Below, one piece after another: positions 32,307 to 39,181 of a DNA stretch of 64,000 bases. The notes beneath the pieces are model-generated. The model was not told the origin of the DNA and did no database searches. It was given only the letters and a program-made list of their open reading frames with translations. The stretch is taken from assembly GCA_944346885.1 (NCBI GenBank), contig CALVMR010000029.1:23000-86999 (forward strand), read 5' to 3'. The position numbers were made by a program, and so were the translations under genes. The stretch's first letter is position 1. Every line of letters begins with the position of its first letter. This DNA is from an uncultured Clostridia bacterium (GTDB taxonomy: Bacteria > Bacillota > Clostridia > Christensenellales > Borkfalkiaceae).

Positions 32307-34430
32307 TTACAGGTGCAGCACCCGCGCCTTGATCTCTTTGGTCTTGCCCAAATTCCAAAAGTTTTCGCCGAGGTAACCGCAGGTGCGGCGGGTCACGTTC
32401 ATCTTTTTGTGATCCTTGTTGTGGCAGTTGGGGCACTCCCACTCGTTGTCGTCGTTGATGAGGATCTCGCCGTCCCACCCGCAGACGTGGCAGTAATCGC
32501 TTTTGGTATTGAACTCGGCGTATTGGATGTTGTCGTAGATAAATTTAACGACCTCCTCCATCGCCTCCAAATTGTTTTGCATGTTCGGGATCTCGACGTA
32601 CGAGATGCAGCCGCCCGAAGAGATCTTTTGGAACTGCGCTTCAAAGGAAAATTTGGAAAAGGCGTCGATGTGCTCGCGCACGTCTACATGGTACGAATTT
32701 GTATAGTACCCCTTGTCCGTCACGTCCTCCACGGTGCCGAAGCGCTCCTTGTCGATGCGGGCAAAGCGGTAGCACAGAGACTCCGCCGGGGTGCCGTACA
32801 GCGCAAAGCCCAGCCCGGTCTCCTTTTTCCATGCGTCGGTCGCGTCCCGCATGTGCTGCATGACGCGCGTGGCAAATTCTTCGCCCTTCGGATCGGTCTG
32901 CGGAACGCCCGTCATGAGCTTGGTCACCTCATACAAGCCGATATACCCCAGCGAAAGCGTGGAATACCCGCCCATGAGCAACTTGTCGATGGGCTCCCCC
33001 TTTTCCAGCCGCGCAATGGCGCCGTACTGCCAATGGATGGGCGATATGTCCGATTTAACGCCCTGCAACGCGCGGTGGCGGCACAGGAGCGCCTCGCGGC
33101 ACAGCTCCAAACGCTCGTCGAACAGCTCCCAAAACTTTTTTTCGTCTCCCTTTGCCACGAGCGCGATCTGCGGCAGGTTGATGGAAACGACGCCCTGGTT
33201 GAACCTGCCTTCGAATTTATAGTTTCCGTTTTCGTCTTTCCACGGGGAGAGGAAGGAGCGGCAGCCCATCGGGCTGAACACATTGCCCTCGTACACCTCG
33301 CGCATCTTTTTGGCGGAAATGTAGTCGGGGTACAGCCGCTTTGCCGAGCATTTTACGGCAAATTTCGTGATATAGTCGTACTTGCCGCCCTTTAAGCAGT
33401 TGATCTCGTCCAGCACGTACACGAGCTTGGGGAACGCGGGCGTAACGTACACGCCCTTTTCGTTTTTGATCCCCTCGTAGCGCTGGCGCAGGATCTCCAT
33501 AACGATCTGCGCGTTCTCTTCGAGGTACTCGTCGTCTTTATCCAAATAGAGGAAGAGGGTAACGAAGGGGCTCTGCCCGTTGGTCGTCATCAGCGTGTTG
33601 ATCTGGTACTGAATGGTCTGCACGCCGCTTTTGAGCTCGTCCTTGATGCGGTCCTCCACCAGCTTGTTCACTTCCTCGTCCGAAAGTTCGGGGCACGCCT
33701 GCCGGAAATGCTTTTCGAATTTGACGCGGCTCACGCGCAGGTATTTGCCGAGGTGGCGGATATCCACCGACTGCCCGCCGTACTGCGAGCAAGCCACCGC
33801 CGCGATGATCTGCGTGACAACGGTGCAGGCGACCTGAAAACTTTTCGGGCTTTCGATGAGTTTGCCGTTCATCACCGTGCCGTTATCGAGCATATCCCCG
33901 ATGTTGATGAGGCAGCAGTTGAAAATGGGCTGGATAAAATAATCGGCGTCGTGAAAATGCAGCACGCCCTCTTCGTGCGCGCGGCTGATCTTTTCGGGCA
34001 GCAGGATGCGCTTTGTAAGGTCTTTGGAGACCTCGCCCGCGATAAGGTCGCGCTGGGTGGCGGCGGCAAGCGCGTTTTTGTTGGAGTTTTCCTCCATCAC
34101 GTCCTTATTGGCGTTGGAGATAAGGCTGAGGATCGCCTCGTCCGTCGTGTTCGCCTTGCGCACGAGCGCGCGGTTGTAGCGGTAGATGATGTACGTTTTG
34201 GCAAGCGTATAATGCCCCTGCTCCATCAGCTTTTCTTCGATGATATCCTGAATGTCTTCAACGAGCATGCGCCTTTTCTTTTTCGCCTCGATGTGATCGA
34301 GGATCGCCTCGATCTCCTTGCCCGAAGCGCGCTCCGCCGCCTCTACCTCCGCATTTGCCTTGCCGATGGCAATGGCGATCTTCGCCCTGTCGTATTCGAC
34401 GACCGCCCCGTCACGTTTGATGACCTGCAC
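32307..34430 (-). CDS. nrdD: Anaerobic (class III) ribonucleoside-triphosphate reductase
   Basis: 707 residues. N-terminal ATP-cone (VIKRDGAVVEYDRAKIAIAIGKA, about residues 2-90) for allosteric control, then the ten-stranded barrel with the catalytic Cys region, and at the C-terminus a zinc site (CHVCGWDG and CPNCHNK) followed by the glycyl-radical motif RRTCGYLGENF (about 680). It reduces ribonucleoside triphosphates without oxygen, activated by NrdG. Length is normal. ATG 34430 has an AGGAG site. The promoter carries a TATAAT with TGG extension, and an NrdR-box-like sequence lies about 95 bases upstream. Confidence 0.96.
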   Translation of the reverse strand: MQVIKRDGAVVEYDRAKIAIAIGKANAEVEAAERASGKEIEAILDHIEAKKKRRMLVEDIQDIIEEKLMEQGHYTLAKTYIIYRYNRALVRKANTTDEAILSLISNANKDVMEENSNKNALAAATQRDLIAGEVSKDLTKRILLPEKISRAHEEGVLHFHDADYFIQPIFNCCLINIGDMLDNGTVMNGKLIESPKSFQVACTVVTQIIAAVACSQYGGQSVDIRHLGKYLRVSRVKFEKHFRQACPELSDEEVNKLVEDRIKDELKSGVQTIQYQINTLMTTNGQSPFVTLFLYLDKDDEYLEENAQIVMEILRQRYEGIKNEKGVYVTPAFPKLVYVLDEINCLKGGKYDYITKFAVKCSAKRLYPDYISAKKMREVYEGNVFSPMGCRSFLSPWKDENGNYKFEGRFNQGVVSINLPQIALVAKGDEKKFWELFDERLELCREALLCRHRALQGVKSDISPIHWQYGAIARLEKGEPIDKLLMGGYSTLSLGYIGLYEVTKLMTGVPQTDPKGEEFATRVMQHMRDATDAWKKETGLGFALYGTPAESLCYRFARIDKERFGTVEDVTDKGYYTNSYHVDVREHIDAFSKFSFEAQFQKISSGGCISYVEIPNMQNNLEAMEEVVKFIYDNIQYAEFNTKSDYCHVCGWDGEILINDDNEWECPNCHNKDHKKMNVTRRTCGYLGENFWNLGKTKEIKARVLHL

Positions 34431-34467
34431 GCTTCTCTCCTCCTGCGCCTCTTATACTGTGTTCCTT

Positions 34468-34473
34468 ATTATA
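34468..34473 (-). promoter_or_regulatory. extended -10 element of nrdD
   Basis: Leftward TATAAT preceded by TGG. The expected -35 region falls in the minDE terminator and is poor (ACAGTT), which suits a regulated promoter. Confidence 0.55.
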
Positions 34474-34485
34474 CCACAATACACG

Positions 34486-34516
34486 AAAAAAACTGTTGCA
34501 AAAGCGACAGTTTTTT
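34486..34516 (-). terminator. terminator of minD-minE
   Basis: AAAAAACTGT and ACAGTTTTTT around a ten-base loop, with a T tract on the minus strand. It separates minE from the nrdD promoter. Confidence 0.75.
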
Positions 34517-34522
34517 AAAACG

Positions 34523-34538
34523 GCACCATATATTGTGT
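34523..34538. promoter_or_regulatory. NrdR-box-like site upstream of nrdD
   Basis: GCACCATATATTGTGT matches the known NrdR consensus (ACAC-WATATATW-GTGT type) at about 14 of 16 positions. NrdR represses nrd operons when dATP is high and usually binds two boxes; a second half-match (CCACAATACACG, 34474) is spaced unusually, so the assignment is provisional. Confidence 0.45.
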
Positions 34539-34581
34539 ATCCGCAAAAAATATCTTCAAAATATCGGCGGAACACATATCC

Positions 34582-34680
34582 GCCGCGGCACGATTACAGC
34601 ACGCCGAACGGTTTGCCGCGGCACAATTACAGCACGCCGAACGGTTTGCCGCGGCACGCTTACAGCACGCCGAACGGTTT
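34582..34680. repeat. 33-bp tandem repeat, three copies, copying the minE 3' end
   Basis: Units start at 34582, 34615 and 34648. The copy nearest minE contains its last codons and stop; the two outer copies repeat the same PFGVL-stop reading. Two bases near the repeat boundary differ between copies. Confidence 0.92.
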
Positions 34681-34887
34681 GGCGCGCAGCGCCTGCGCAC
34701 GGACGGTGACGCGAATGCATTCCCCGCCCTCCACCTGCACCTGCGGCGGGGCGGAAAGTTCAAAATACGCGCCGAGCACGCGCGCAAGGTCCGCCGCGAG
34801 CACCTGCTCGCAGGCGGGCGGAAGCGGCGCGTTTTCCCGCGCGAGCATTGCCCGCGCGCGGCGGGCGTTGTCCGTCAGTTTTTGCAT
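34660..34887 (-). CDS. minE: Cell-division topological factor MinE-like
   Basis: 75 residues, a little shorter than usual. N-terminal basic amphipathic part (MQKLTDNARRARAMLARENA), then VLAADLARVLGAYFELSAPPQVQVEGGECIRVTVRAQ (in pieces), which matches the MinE dimerisation helix and beta strands (normally ...YV-VDPE-V-V-LE--...-L-ANIPI). It begins eight bases after minD with a GAGGGA site. MinE releases MinD from the membrane and drives pole-to-pole oscillation. The last codons and stop fall in a triplicated 33-bp repeat. Assignment relies on position plus a weak motif. Confidence 0.75.
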   Translation of the reverse strand: MQKLTDNARRARAMLARENAPLPPACEQVLAADLARVLGAYFELSAPPQVQVEGGECIRVTVRAQALRAKPFGVL

Positions 34888-34895
34888 TTTTCCCT

Positions 34896-35672
34896 CTACA
34901 AACTTTTTTTCAGGCTTCTGCGGATGCTTCCGAAAAAGCCGCGGTACCGTCCGACGGGGTTGTACAGCCTGCGCGTGCCCGCCGCAACGTTCGAAGCCAG
35001 CATGCGGAAGGCGCGCTGCCCCTCGGAAGACCTGCGCCGATCCCCCAAAAACACGCCGTCCTCCTGCGGCAGCACGCCGAGCAGCGGCAATTTTAAGAGA
35101 GCGGCGATCTCGCGCGGGGCGAGCACTTCGCCCTCCGCCACCATGTCGCCGCGCACCATGTTCACGACCAGTTCCACGCTCTTTAACCGGTAGCTCTTCA
35201 ACACCGCGGCAACCTTATCGGCGTCGCGCAGCGAAGAGATGTGCGGCGTGGTGACGACGATCGCCTCCTCCGCCGCGGCGCAGGCGCGGTGGAAGCCGCC
35301 CTCTATGCCCGCGGGCGAATCGATGAGAATGTAGTCGAACCGGGGCGCGAGCGAATCGAGCACCAGCCGCACCGCCTGCGGGGAGAGCGGGCGCTCGTAG
35401 CTCTTGCCCGCGGCAAGCAGGAAAAAATTGGCACTGCCGTCGGGGGCGAGCAGCGCCTGCCGCGCGCGGCAGCGCCCCTCGATCACGTCCGTCATGCCGA
35501 AGAGCACGCGCCCCTCCGCGCCGCAAACCACGTCTGCATTGTTCAGCCCGAAGTCGCAATCCGCCACCACGGTGCGCTCGCCCATCGCGGCAAGGCACCT
35601 GCCGAGGTTGACGGCGACGGTCGTTTTCCCCACGCCGCCCTTTCCGGATGTTATCACGATCTTGCGCGCCAC
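34896..35672 (-). CDS. minD: Septum-site determining ATPase MinD
   Basis: 258 residues from a GTG at 35672; a TATACT box at 35698-35703 places the transcription start just upstream and rules out earlier starts. Deviant Walker A SGKGGVGKTT (residues about 9-18), VADCDFGLNNADVV (switch I), ILIDSPAGIEGGF (switch II), VVTTPHISSLRDADKV, and a C-terminal amphipathic helix (FGSIRRSLKKSL) for membrane binding. With MinE it positions the division site. minC is not adjacent. The frame ends cleanly eight bases before minE. Confidence 0.93.
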   Translation of the reverse strand: MARKIVITSGKGGVGKTTVAVNLGRCLAAMGERTVVADCDFGLNNADVVCGAEGRVLFGMTDVIEGRCRARQALLAPDGSANFFLLAAGKSYERPLSPQAVRLVLDSLAPRFDYILIDSPAGIEGGFHRACAAAEEAIVVTTPHISSLRDADKVAAVLKSYRLKSVELVVNMVRGDMVAEGEVLAPREIAALLKLPLLGVLPQEDGVFLGDRRRSSEGQRAFRMLASNVAAGTRRLYNPVGRYRGFFGSIRRSLKKSL

Positions 35673-35768
35673 GCCCCGCCCCCGCACTTTTTGTTTGAGT
35701 ATACACCCGCCGCGCATGACAGAATTTATCCCGTTTGCGCGAAGAAGCGCGCCTTTTGCGGAAAACGG

Positions 35769-35806
35769 CGAAAAGGGCGCCGCGCGGAAGATCCCGCGCG
35801 GCGCCT
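35769..35806 (-). terminator. terminator of the prmA-rsmE-mtaB-HIT operon
   Basis: 12-bp stem GGCGCCGCGCGG/CCGCGCGGCGCC (35776-35805), followed leftward by CTTTTCGCC, about 25 bases after the HIT gene stop. Confidence 0.75.
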
Positions 35807-35829
35807 TAAAACTTTGCGCAATGCGCCCT

Positions 35830-36180
35830 TTATACGATCTTTTCGCCGAGCGGCTTGCCGCCGAGCAGGTGGATGTGCAGGTGGTGCACCGTTTGCCCCG
35901 CGTCCTCGCCCTGGTTCACGATCAGCCGATAACCGTTTGCAAGCCCCAGCGAAGCGGCGATGCGCGGGACGGTTTGCAGCGCGTGTTTGACGAGCTCCGC
36001 ATCCTCCCCGCTCATTTCGGCAAGGGTCGCAAAATGCGCCTTGGGCACGACGAGCACGTGCACGGGCGCCTGCGGGTTCAAATCTTTGAACGCGACGATC
36101 CGCTCGTCTTCGTACACCTTATCCGACGGGATCTCCCCCGCCGCGATCCTGCAAAAGATACAGTCTTTTTTGAATTTCAT
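35830..36180 (-). CDS. HIT family nucleotide hydrolase (HinT-like)
   Basis: 116 residues. CIFCRIAAGEIPSDKVYEDE start, VHVLVVPKAHF, and the HIT triad HHLHIHLLGG near the C-terminus. This is the HinT/protein-kinase-C-interacting type, a purine nucleoside phosphoramidase acting in the cytoplasm. It is the last gene of prmA-rsmE-mtaB-HIT, 18 bases after mtaB, with a GAGGTGG ribosome site. Confidence 0.94.
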   Translation of the reverse strand: MKFKKDCIFCRIAAGEIPSDKVYEDERIVAFKDLNPQAPVHVLVVPKAHFATLAEMSGEDAELVKHALQTVPRIAASLGLANGYRLIVNQGEDAGQTVHHLHIHLLGGKPLGEKIV

Positions 36181-36198
36181 GTTCCACCTCGCAGATTT

Positions 36199-37428
36199 TT
36201 ATTCTTCGGGCGCGCACAGCAGCCCGCCTTCGCACCGTTCGAGCGCACGCACCCGCGCGCGCTTTTTTACGCTTCCGCGCACATACAGGCGGATGTAATT
36301 TTCGGAATACCCTTCGGTAAACCCGCCCCGCTCCTCTTCGGGGACGAGGCGGAGCGTTTTGCCGAGAAAAGAGGCTTCGTATTCCTCCCGCAGCCGCGCG
36401 CCCAGCGCCAGCAGCCTGCCCAACCGCTCCCTTTTGACCTGCGGGGCAAGGTCCGGCAGCTTTGCCGCGGCGGTGCCCGCCCGCCTGCTGTACGCAAAGC
36501 AATGGATCTGCGAAAAGCGCATCTCCTCCGCAAACGCCAGCGTTTCCGCAAAGTCTTCCTCCCGCTCCGCGGGGAAACCGACGATGATATCCGTCGTGAC
36601 CGCCGCCTGCGGAAACGCCTCCCGCACCAGCGCCGCCGCGGCGGCAAACTCTCTGCGGGTGTATTTTCGGTTCATCGCCCGCAGCACCGCGTCCGACCCG
36701 CTCTGCAACGAGAGATGGAAATGCGGCGCAAAATCTTTGACCTGTTTTGCCGCTTCGAGCAAACGCTCCGTCACCGCGTGCGTCTCCAACGAACCGAGGC
36801 GGATGCGCGCGTCGGCGTCCTTTACGGCGAGCAGAAGGTCGGCAAGCCCGCGCGCGCCGTCGCGGTACGAGGAGAGATCGATGCCCGTGAGCACGACCTC
36901 CTCGGCGGGGCACGCCAAAATTTCCGCCGCGGCGCTCTCCAACGCGCGCGAACGCGAACGCCCGCGCAGGTACGGAATGATGCAATAGGCGCAAAAATTG
37001 TTACAGCCGTCCTGAACCTTCACATAGGCGCGCGTATGCAAAAAACGGGGCGCGGGCAGCTCTTCAAAGGCGTTTTCGTCGGGCGCGATGCGCACACCCT
37101 CCTCGTCCAAAAGCTCGAAGAGCGCGCCTTTGTGCATGGTCCCCGTGACCAGCTGCACGCCCCTGCCCGCAAACTGCGCGGGCTGCCGCTGCGCCGCGCA
37201 CCCGCACACGAGAATGCGCGCCGCGGGCGACACGGCGCGGATCCGCGCGATCGCCTGCCTGCTCTTTTTTTCCGCCTCCGCCGTTACGGCGCAGGTGTTG
37301 AGGATGTACAGATCGGCGGGCACGAGCACGTCCGAAACCTCCCATCCGCGCTCTTGCAGCCCGCGCAGCAGCGAGGCGCTTTCGCAGCCGTTGACTTTGC
37401 ATCCGAGGGTGAAGACGACCGCTTTCAT
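36199..37428 (-). CDS. mtaB: tRNA N6-threonylcarbamoyladenosine methylthiotransferase (MtaB-like)
   Basis: 409 residues from ATG 37428, overlapping the rsmE stop (ATGA). N-terminal methylthiotransferase domain with cluster Cys in LGCKVN (about 10), LNTCAV (about 46) and VCGCAAQ (about 80); radical SAM motif CNNFCAYC (about 148-155); LSLQSGSDAVLRAMNRKYT; and a C-terminal TRAM-like domain with GGFTEGYSENYIRLYVRG. The MtaB/YqeV branch adds the 2-methylthio group to t6A37 of tRNA(Lys), which fits its place beside rsmE and prmA in Firmicutes. MiaB or RimO are less likely given the GCKVN and short length. Confidence 0.92.
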   Translation of the reverse strand: MKAVVFTLGCKVNGCESASLLRGLQERGWEVSDVLVPADLYILNTCAVTAEAEKKSRQAIARIRAVSPAARILVCGCAAQRQPAQFAGRGVQLVTGTMHKGALFELLDEEGVRIAPDENAFEELPAPRFLHTRAYVKVQDGCNNFCAYCIIPYLRGRSRSRALESAAAEILACPAEEVVLTGIDLSSYRDGARGLADLLLAVKDADARIRLGSLETHAVTERLLEAAKQVKDFAPHFHLSLQSGSDAVLRAMNRKYTRREFAAAAALVREAFPQAAVTTDIIVGFPAEREEDFAETLAFAEEMRFSQIHCFAYSRRAGTAAAKLPDLAPQVKRERLGRLLALGARLREEYEASFLGKTLRLVPEEERGGFTEGYSENYIRLYVRGSVKKRARVRALERCEGGLLCAPEE

Positions 37429-38141
37429 TGCCATTCTCCCAAACAGAACACGGCAACGGAAACGAGGGCGATCGCCGCCGTTTCCGCGCGCAGGATGCGT
37501 TTGCCGAGGGTGACCCCCGCAAACCCCGCCGCCTGCGCCGCGGCAAACTCTTCGGGGGAAAAACCGCCCTCGCTGCCCACGACAAGCGCGCACGGCCCTT
37601 GCAGCGCGCGCAGGTCCGCGTCGCTCTTTTGCGCAAATTCGCAGGCGAACAGCTTATTTTCAAAGCCCGCCGCCGCGGCAAAGACCTCCACCAAAGAGCG
37701 GTAAAAGCGCACGGCGGGCACGGTGGCGCGCAGGCACTGCTGCGCCGCCTCGCGCGCCACCTTTTGCAGCCGCGCGAGCTTGTTTTCGTTCATGAACGCG
37801 CTGCAATAGCGGCTTTCGAACACGCCGATCTCCGAAACGCCGAGCTCCGTCGCCTTTTGCACGACCCATTCGGTCTTATCCCCTTTGAGCGCCCCGCAAA
37901 AGAGGGCAACGGGCGTTTTGCACTCCTTTTCCGAAGGCGCGCTGCCCGTAACGGTGCACGCGAGCGCGCCCTTTTGTTCGGCGTTGATGACGGCGGTGTA
38001 TTCCCTGCCGCTGCCGTCGAAGAGCACGATCTCGTCGCCCGCGCGCAGACGCAGCACGTTTTTCGCGTGCCGGTACGCCTCGCCCGTGAGCAGCGTTTCC
38101 CGCCCGATGTTTTCCACAAAAAAACGTCTTGTCGTTGCCAT
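37425..38141 (-). CDS. rsmE: 16S rRNA m3U1498 methyltransferase
   Basis: 238 residues. N-terminal PUA-like part (RRFFVENIGRETLLTGEAYRHAKNVLRLRAGDE in pieces) and a SPOUT domain with VVQKATELGVSEI, GSEGGFSPEE and LGKRILRAETA, the trefoil-knot SAM site. Modifies U1498 of 16S rRNA. It starts 13 bases after prmA and its stop overlaps mtaB. The ribosome site is weak, so it may depend on coupling to prmA. Confidence 0.95.
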   Translation of the reverse strand: MATTRRFFVENIGRETLLTGEAYRHAKNVLRLRAGDEIVLFDGSGREYTAVINAEQKGALACTVTGSAPSEKECKTPVALFCGALKGDKTEWVVQKATELGVSEIGVFESRYCSAFMNENKLARLQKVAREAAQQCLRATVPAVRFYRSLVEVFAAAAGFENKLFACEFAQKSDADLRALQGPCALVVGSEGGFSPEEFAAAQAAGFAGVTLGKRILRAETAAIALVSVAVFCLGEWQ

Positions 38142-38154
38142 GGGATGCCCGTAC

Positions 38155-39102
38155 CTATTTTTCCCGCGCAAACAGCAGCGCGAACCACTCGCCCCTGTGC
38201 AATTCTCTTTCAAGGCGCAGCCCCTGCGCGGCATACGCTTCTTTCACCTGCGCAAGTTTGGGCGCGATGATCCCGCTCAGGATGAGCGTGCCGCCCTCCT
38301 TTAAATACCGCGGGATATCGCCCGCAAGGCGGCACAAAATATCCGCCGTGATGTTGGCGAGCACGATATCGCCCCGCTCCTCCGTCTTTTCCAAAAGATC
38401 GCCGAGCAAGACCTGCGCCCGATCCGCCACGCCGTTGAGCGCGGCGTTGTGCGCGGCGCTCTCCACCGCGATGCCGTCGATATCCGTCATCACGGCGCGG
38501 CGCGCCCCCAGTTTGAGGGCGGAAATGCCCAAAATGCCGCTGCCGCAGCCCACGTCTACAACGGTATCCCCCGCTTTGAGCGCCGTTTGCAGCAGTTCGA
38601 GGCACATGGAAGTTGTTTCGTGCTCGCCCGTGCCGAACGCCATGTTCGAATCGAGCAGCACCGCCTCCTCTCCGTCGGCGGGCGTATATTCGATCCACGC
38701 CGGGCACACCACGATGCGGCTGCCGATGTGCAGCGGGCGGAAATGCTGCTTCCAGATCTGCGCCCACTCGTCGCTCTCCGCTTCCCGCTGCGACGTTTCC
38801 AGCGAGCCGAACTCCAAAAAGCCCCTGCCGCGTTCGCGCATCGCTTCCAGCTCTTCGCGCACGGCGCGCGCCTGCCGCGGCGCCTCCTCCGCCGAAAAAT
38901 AGCACTTGACCAACGCCTCGCCCGTATCCTGCACGGCAGACTCTTCGATATAATCCCAAAAAACGCGCTTATCCTTTTGCAGCGCGAGCGCGTCCGCCGC
39001 GTCCAAAATGGCGACACCGCCCGTTGCATGCCGCCATAAAACGTCGGCAACGAGCTCCGCCCCTTCCGTGGTGGTGTGCACCGTAAATTCGATCACTTTC
39101 AT
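38155..39102 (-). CDS. prmA: Ribosomal protein L11 methyltransferase
   Basis: 315 residues. N-terminal ferredoxin-like substrate domain (about 1-150), then a class I SAM fold with TVVDVGCGSGILGISALKLGA (about 172-190), VMTDIDGIAVESA, DIVLANITADIL and GTLILSGIIAPKLAQV. Trimethylates ribosomal protein L11. First gene of a leftward operon with rsmE, mtaB and a HIT gene, as common in Firmicutes. ATG 39102 has a GGAGC site. Confidence 0.95.
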   Translation of the reverse strand: MKVIEFTVHTTTEGAELVADVLWRHATGGVAILDAADALALQKDKRVFWDYIEESAVQDTGEALVKCYFSAEEAPRQARAVREELEAMRERGRGFLEFGSLETSQREAESDEWAQIWKQHFRPLHIGSRIVVCPAWIEYTPADGEEAVLLDSNMAFGTGEHETTSMCLELLQTALKAGDTVVDVGCGSGILGISALKLGARRAVMTDIDGIAVESAAHNAALNGVADRAQVLLGDLLEKTEERGDIVLANITADILCRLAGDIPRYLKEGGTLILSGIIAPKLAQVKEAYAAQGLRLERELHRGEWFALLFAREK

Positions 39103-39152
39103 GTTCCGCTCCGTACGCGGTTTTGCGCGCAGCGCGCATCCGTACGCCCTGT

Positions 39153-39181
39153 ATTCTACCCGTTTTTCGCCGCCAAGTCAA
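39153..39181 (-). promoter_or_regulatory. sigma-A promoter of prmA operon
   Basis: Leftward -35 TTGACT (39176-39181), 17 bases, -10 TAGAAT (39153-39158). It overlaps the last bases of the GH36 gene. Confidence 0.75.

Noticed and set aside
34515..34787. 90-codon minus-strand frame through the 33-bp repeat
   Set aside because: It translates the repeat into NRSACC-type units only because the period is a multiple of three; minE in another frame explains the region.
35404..37704. 766-codon plus-strand frame over mtaB and minD
   Set aside because: Opposite well-supported minus-strand genes; composition and lack of a ribosome site mark it as a shadow.
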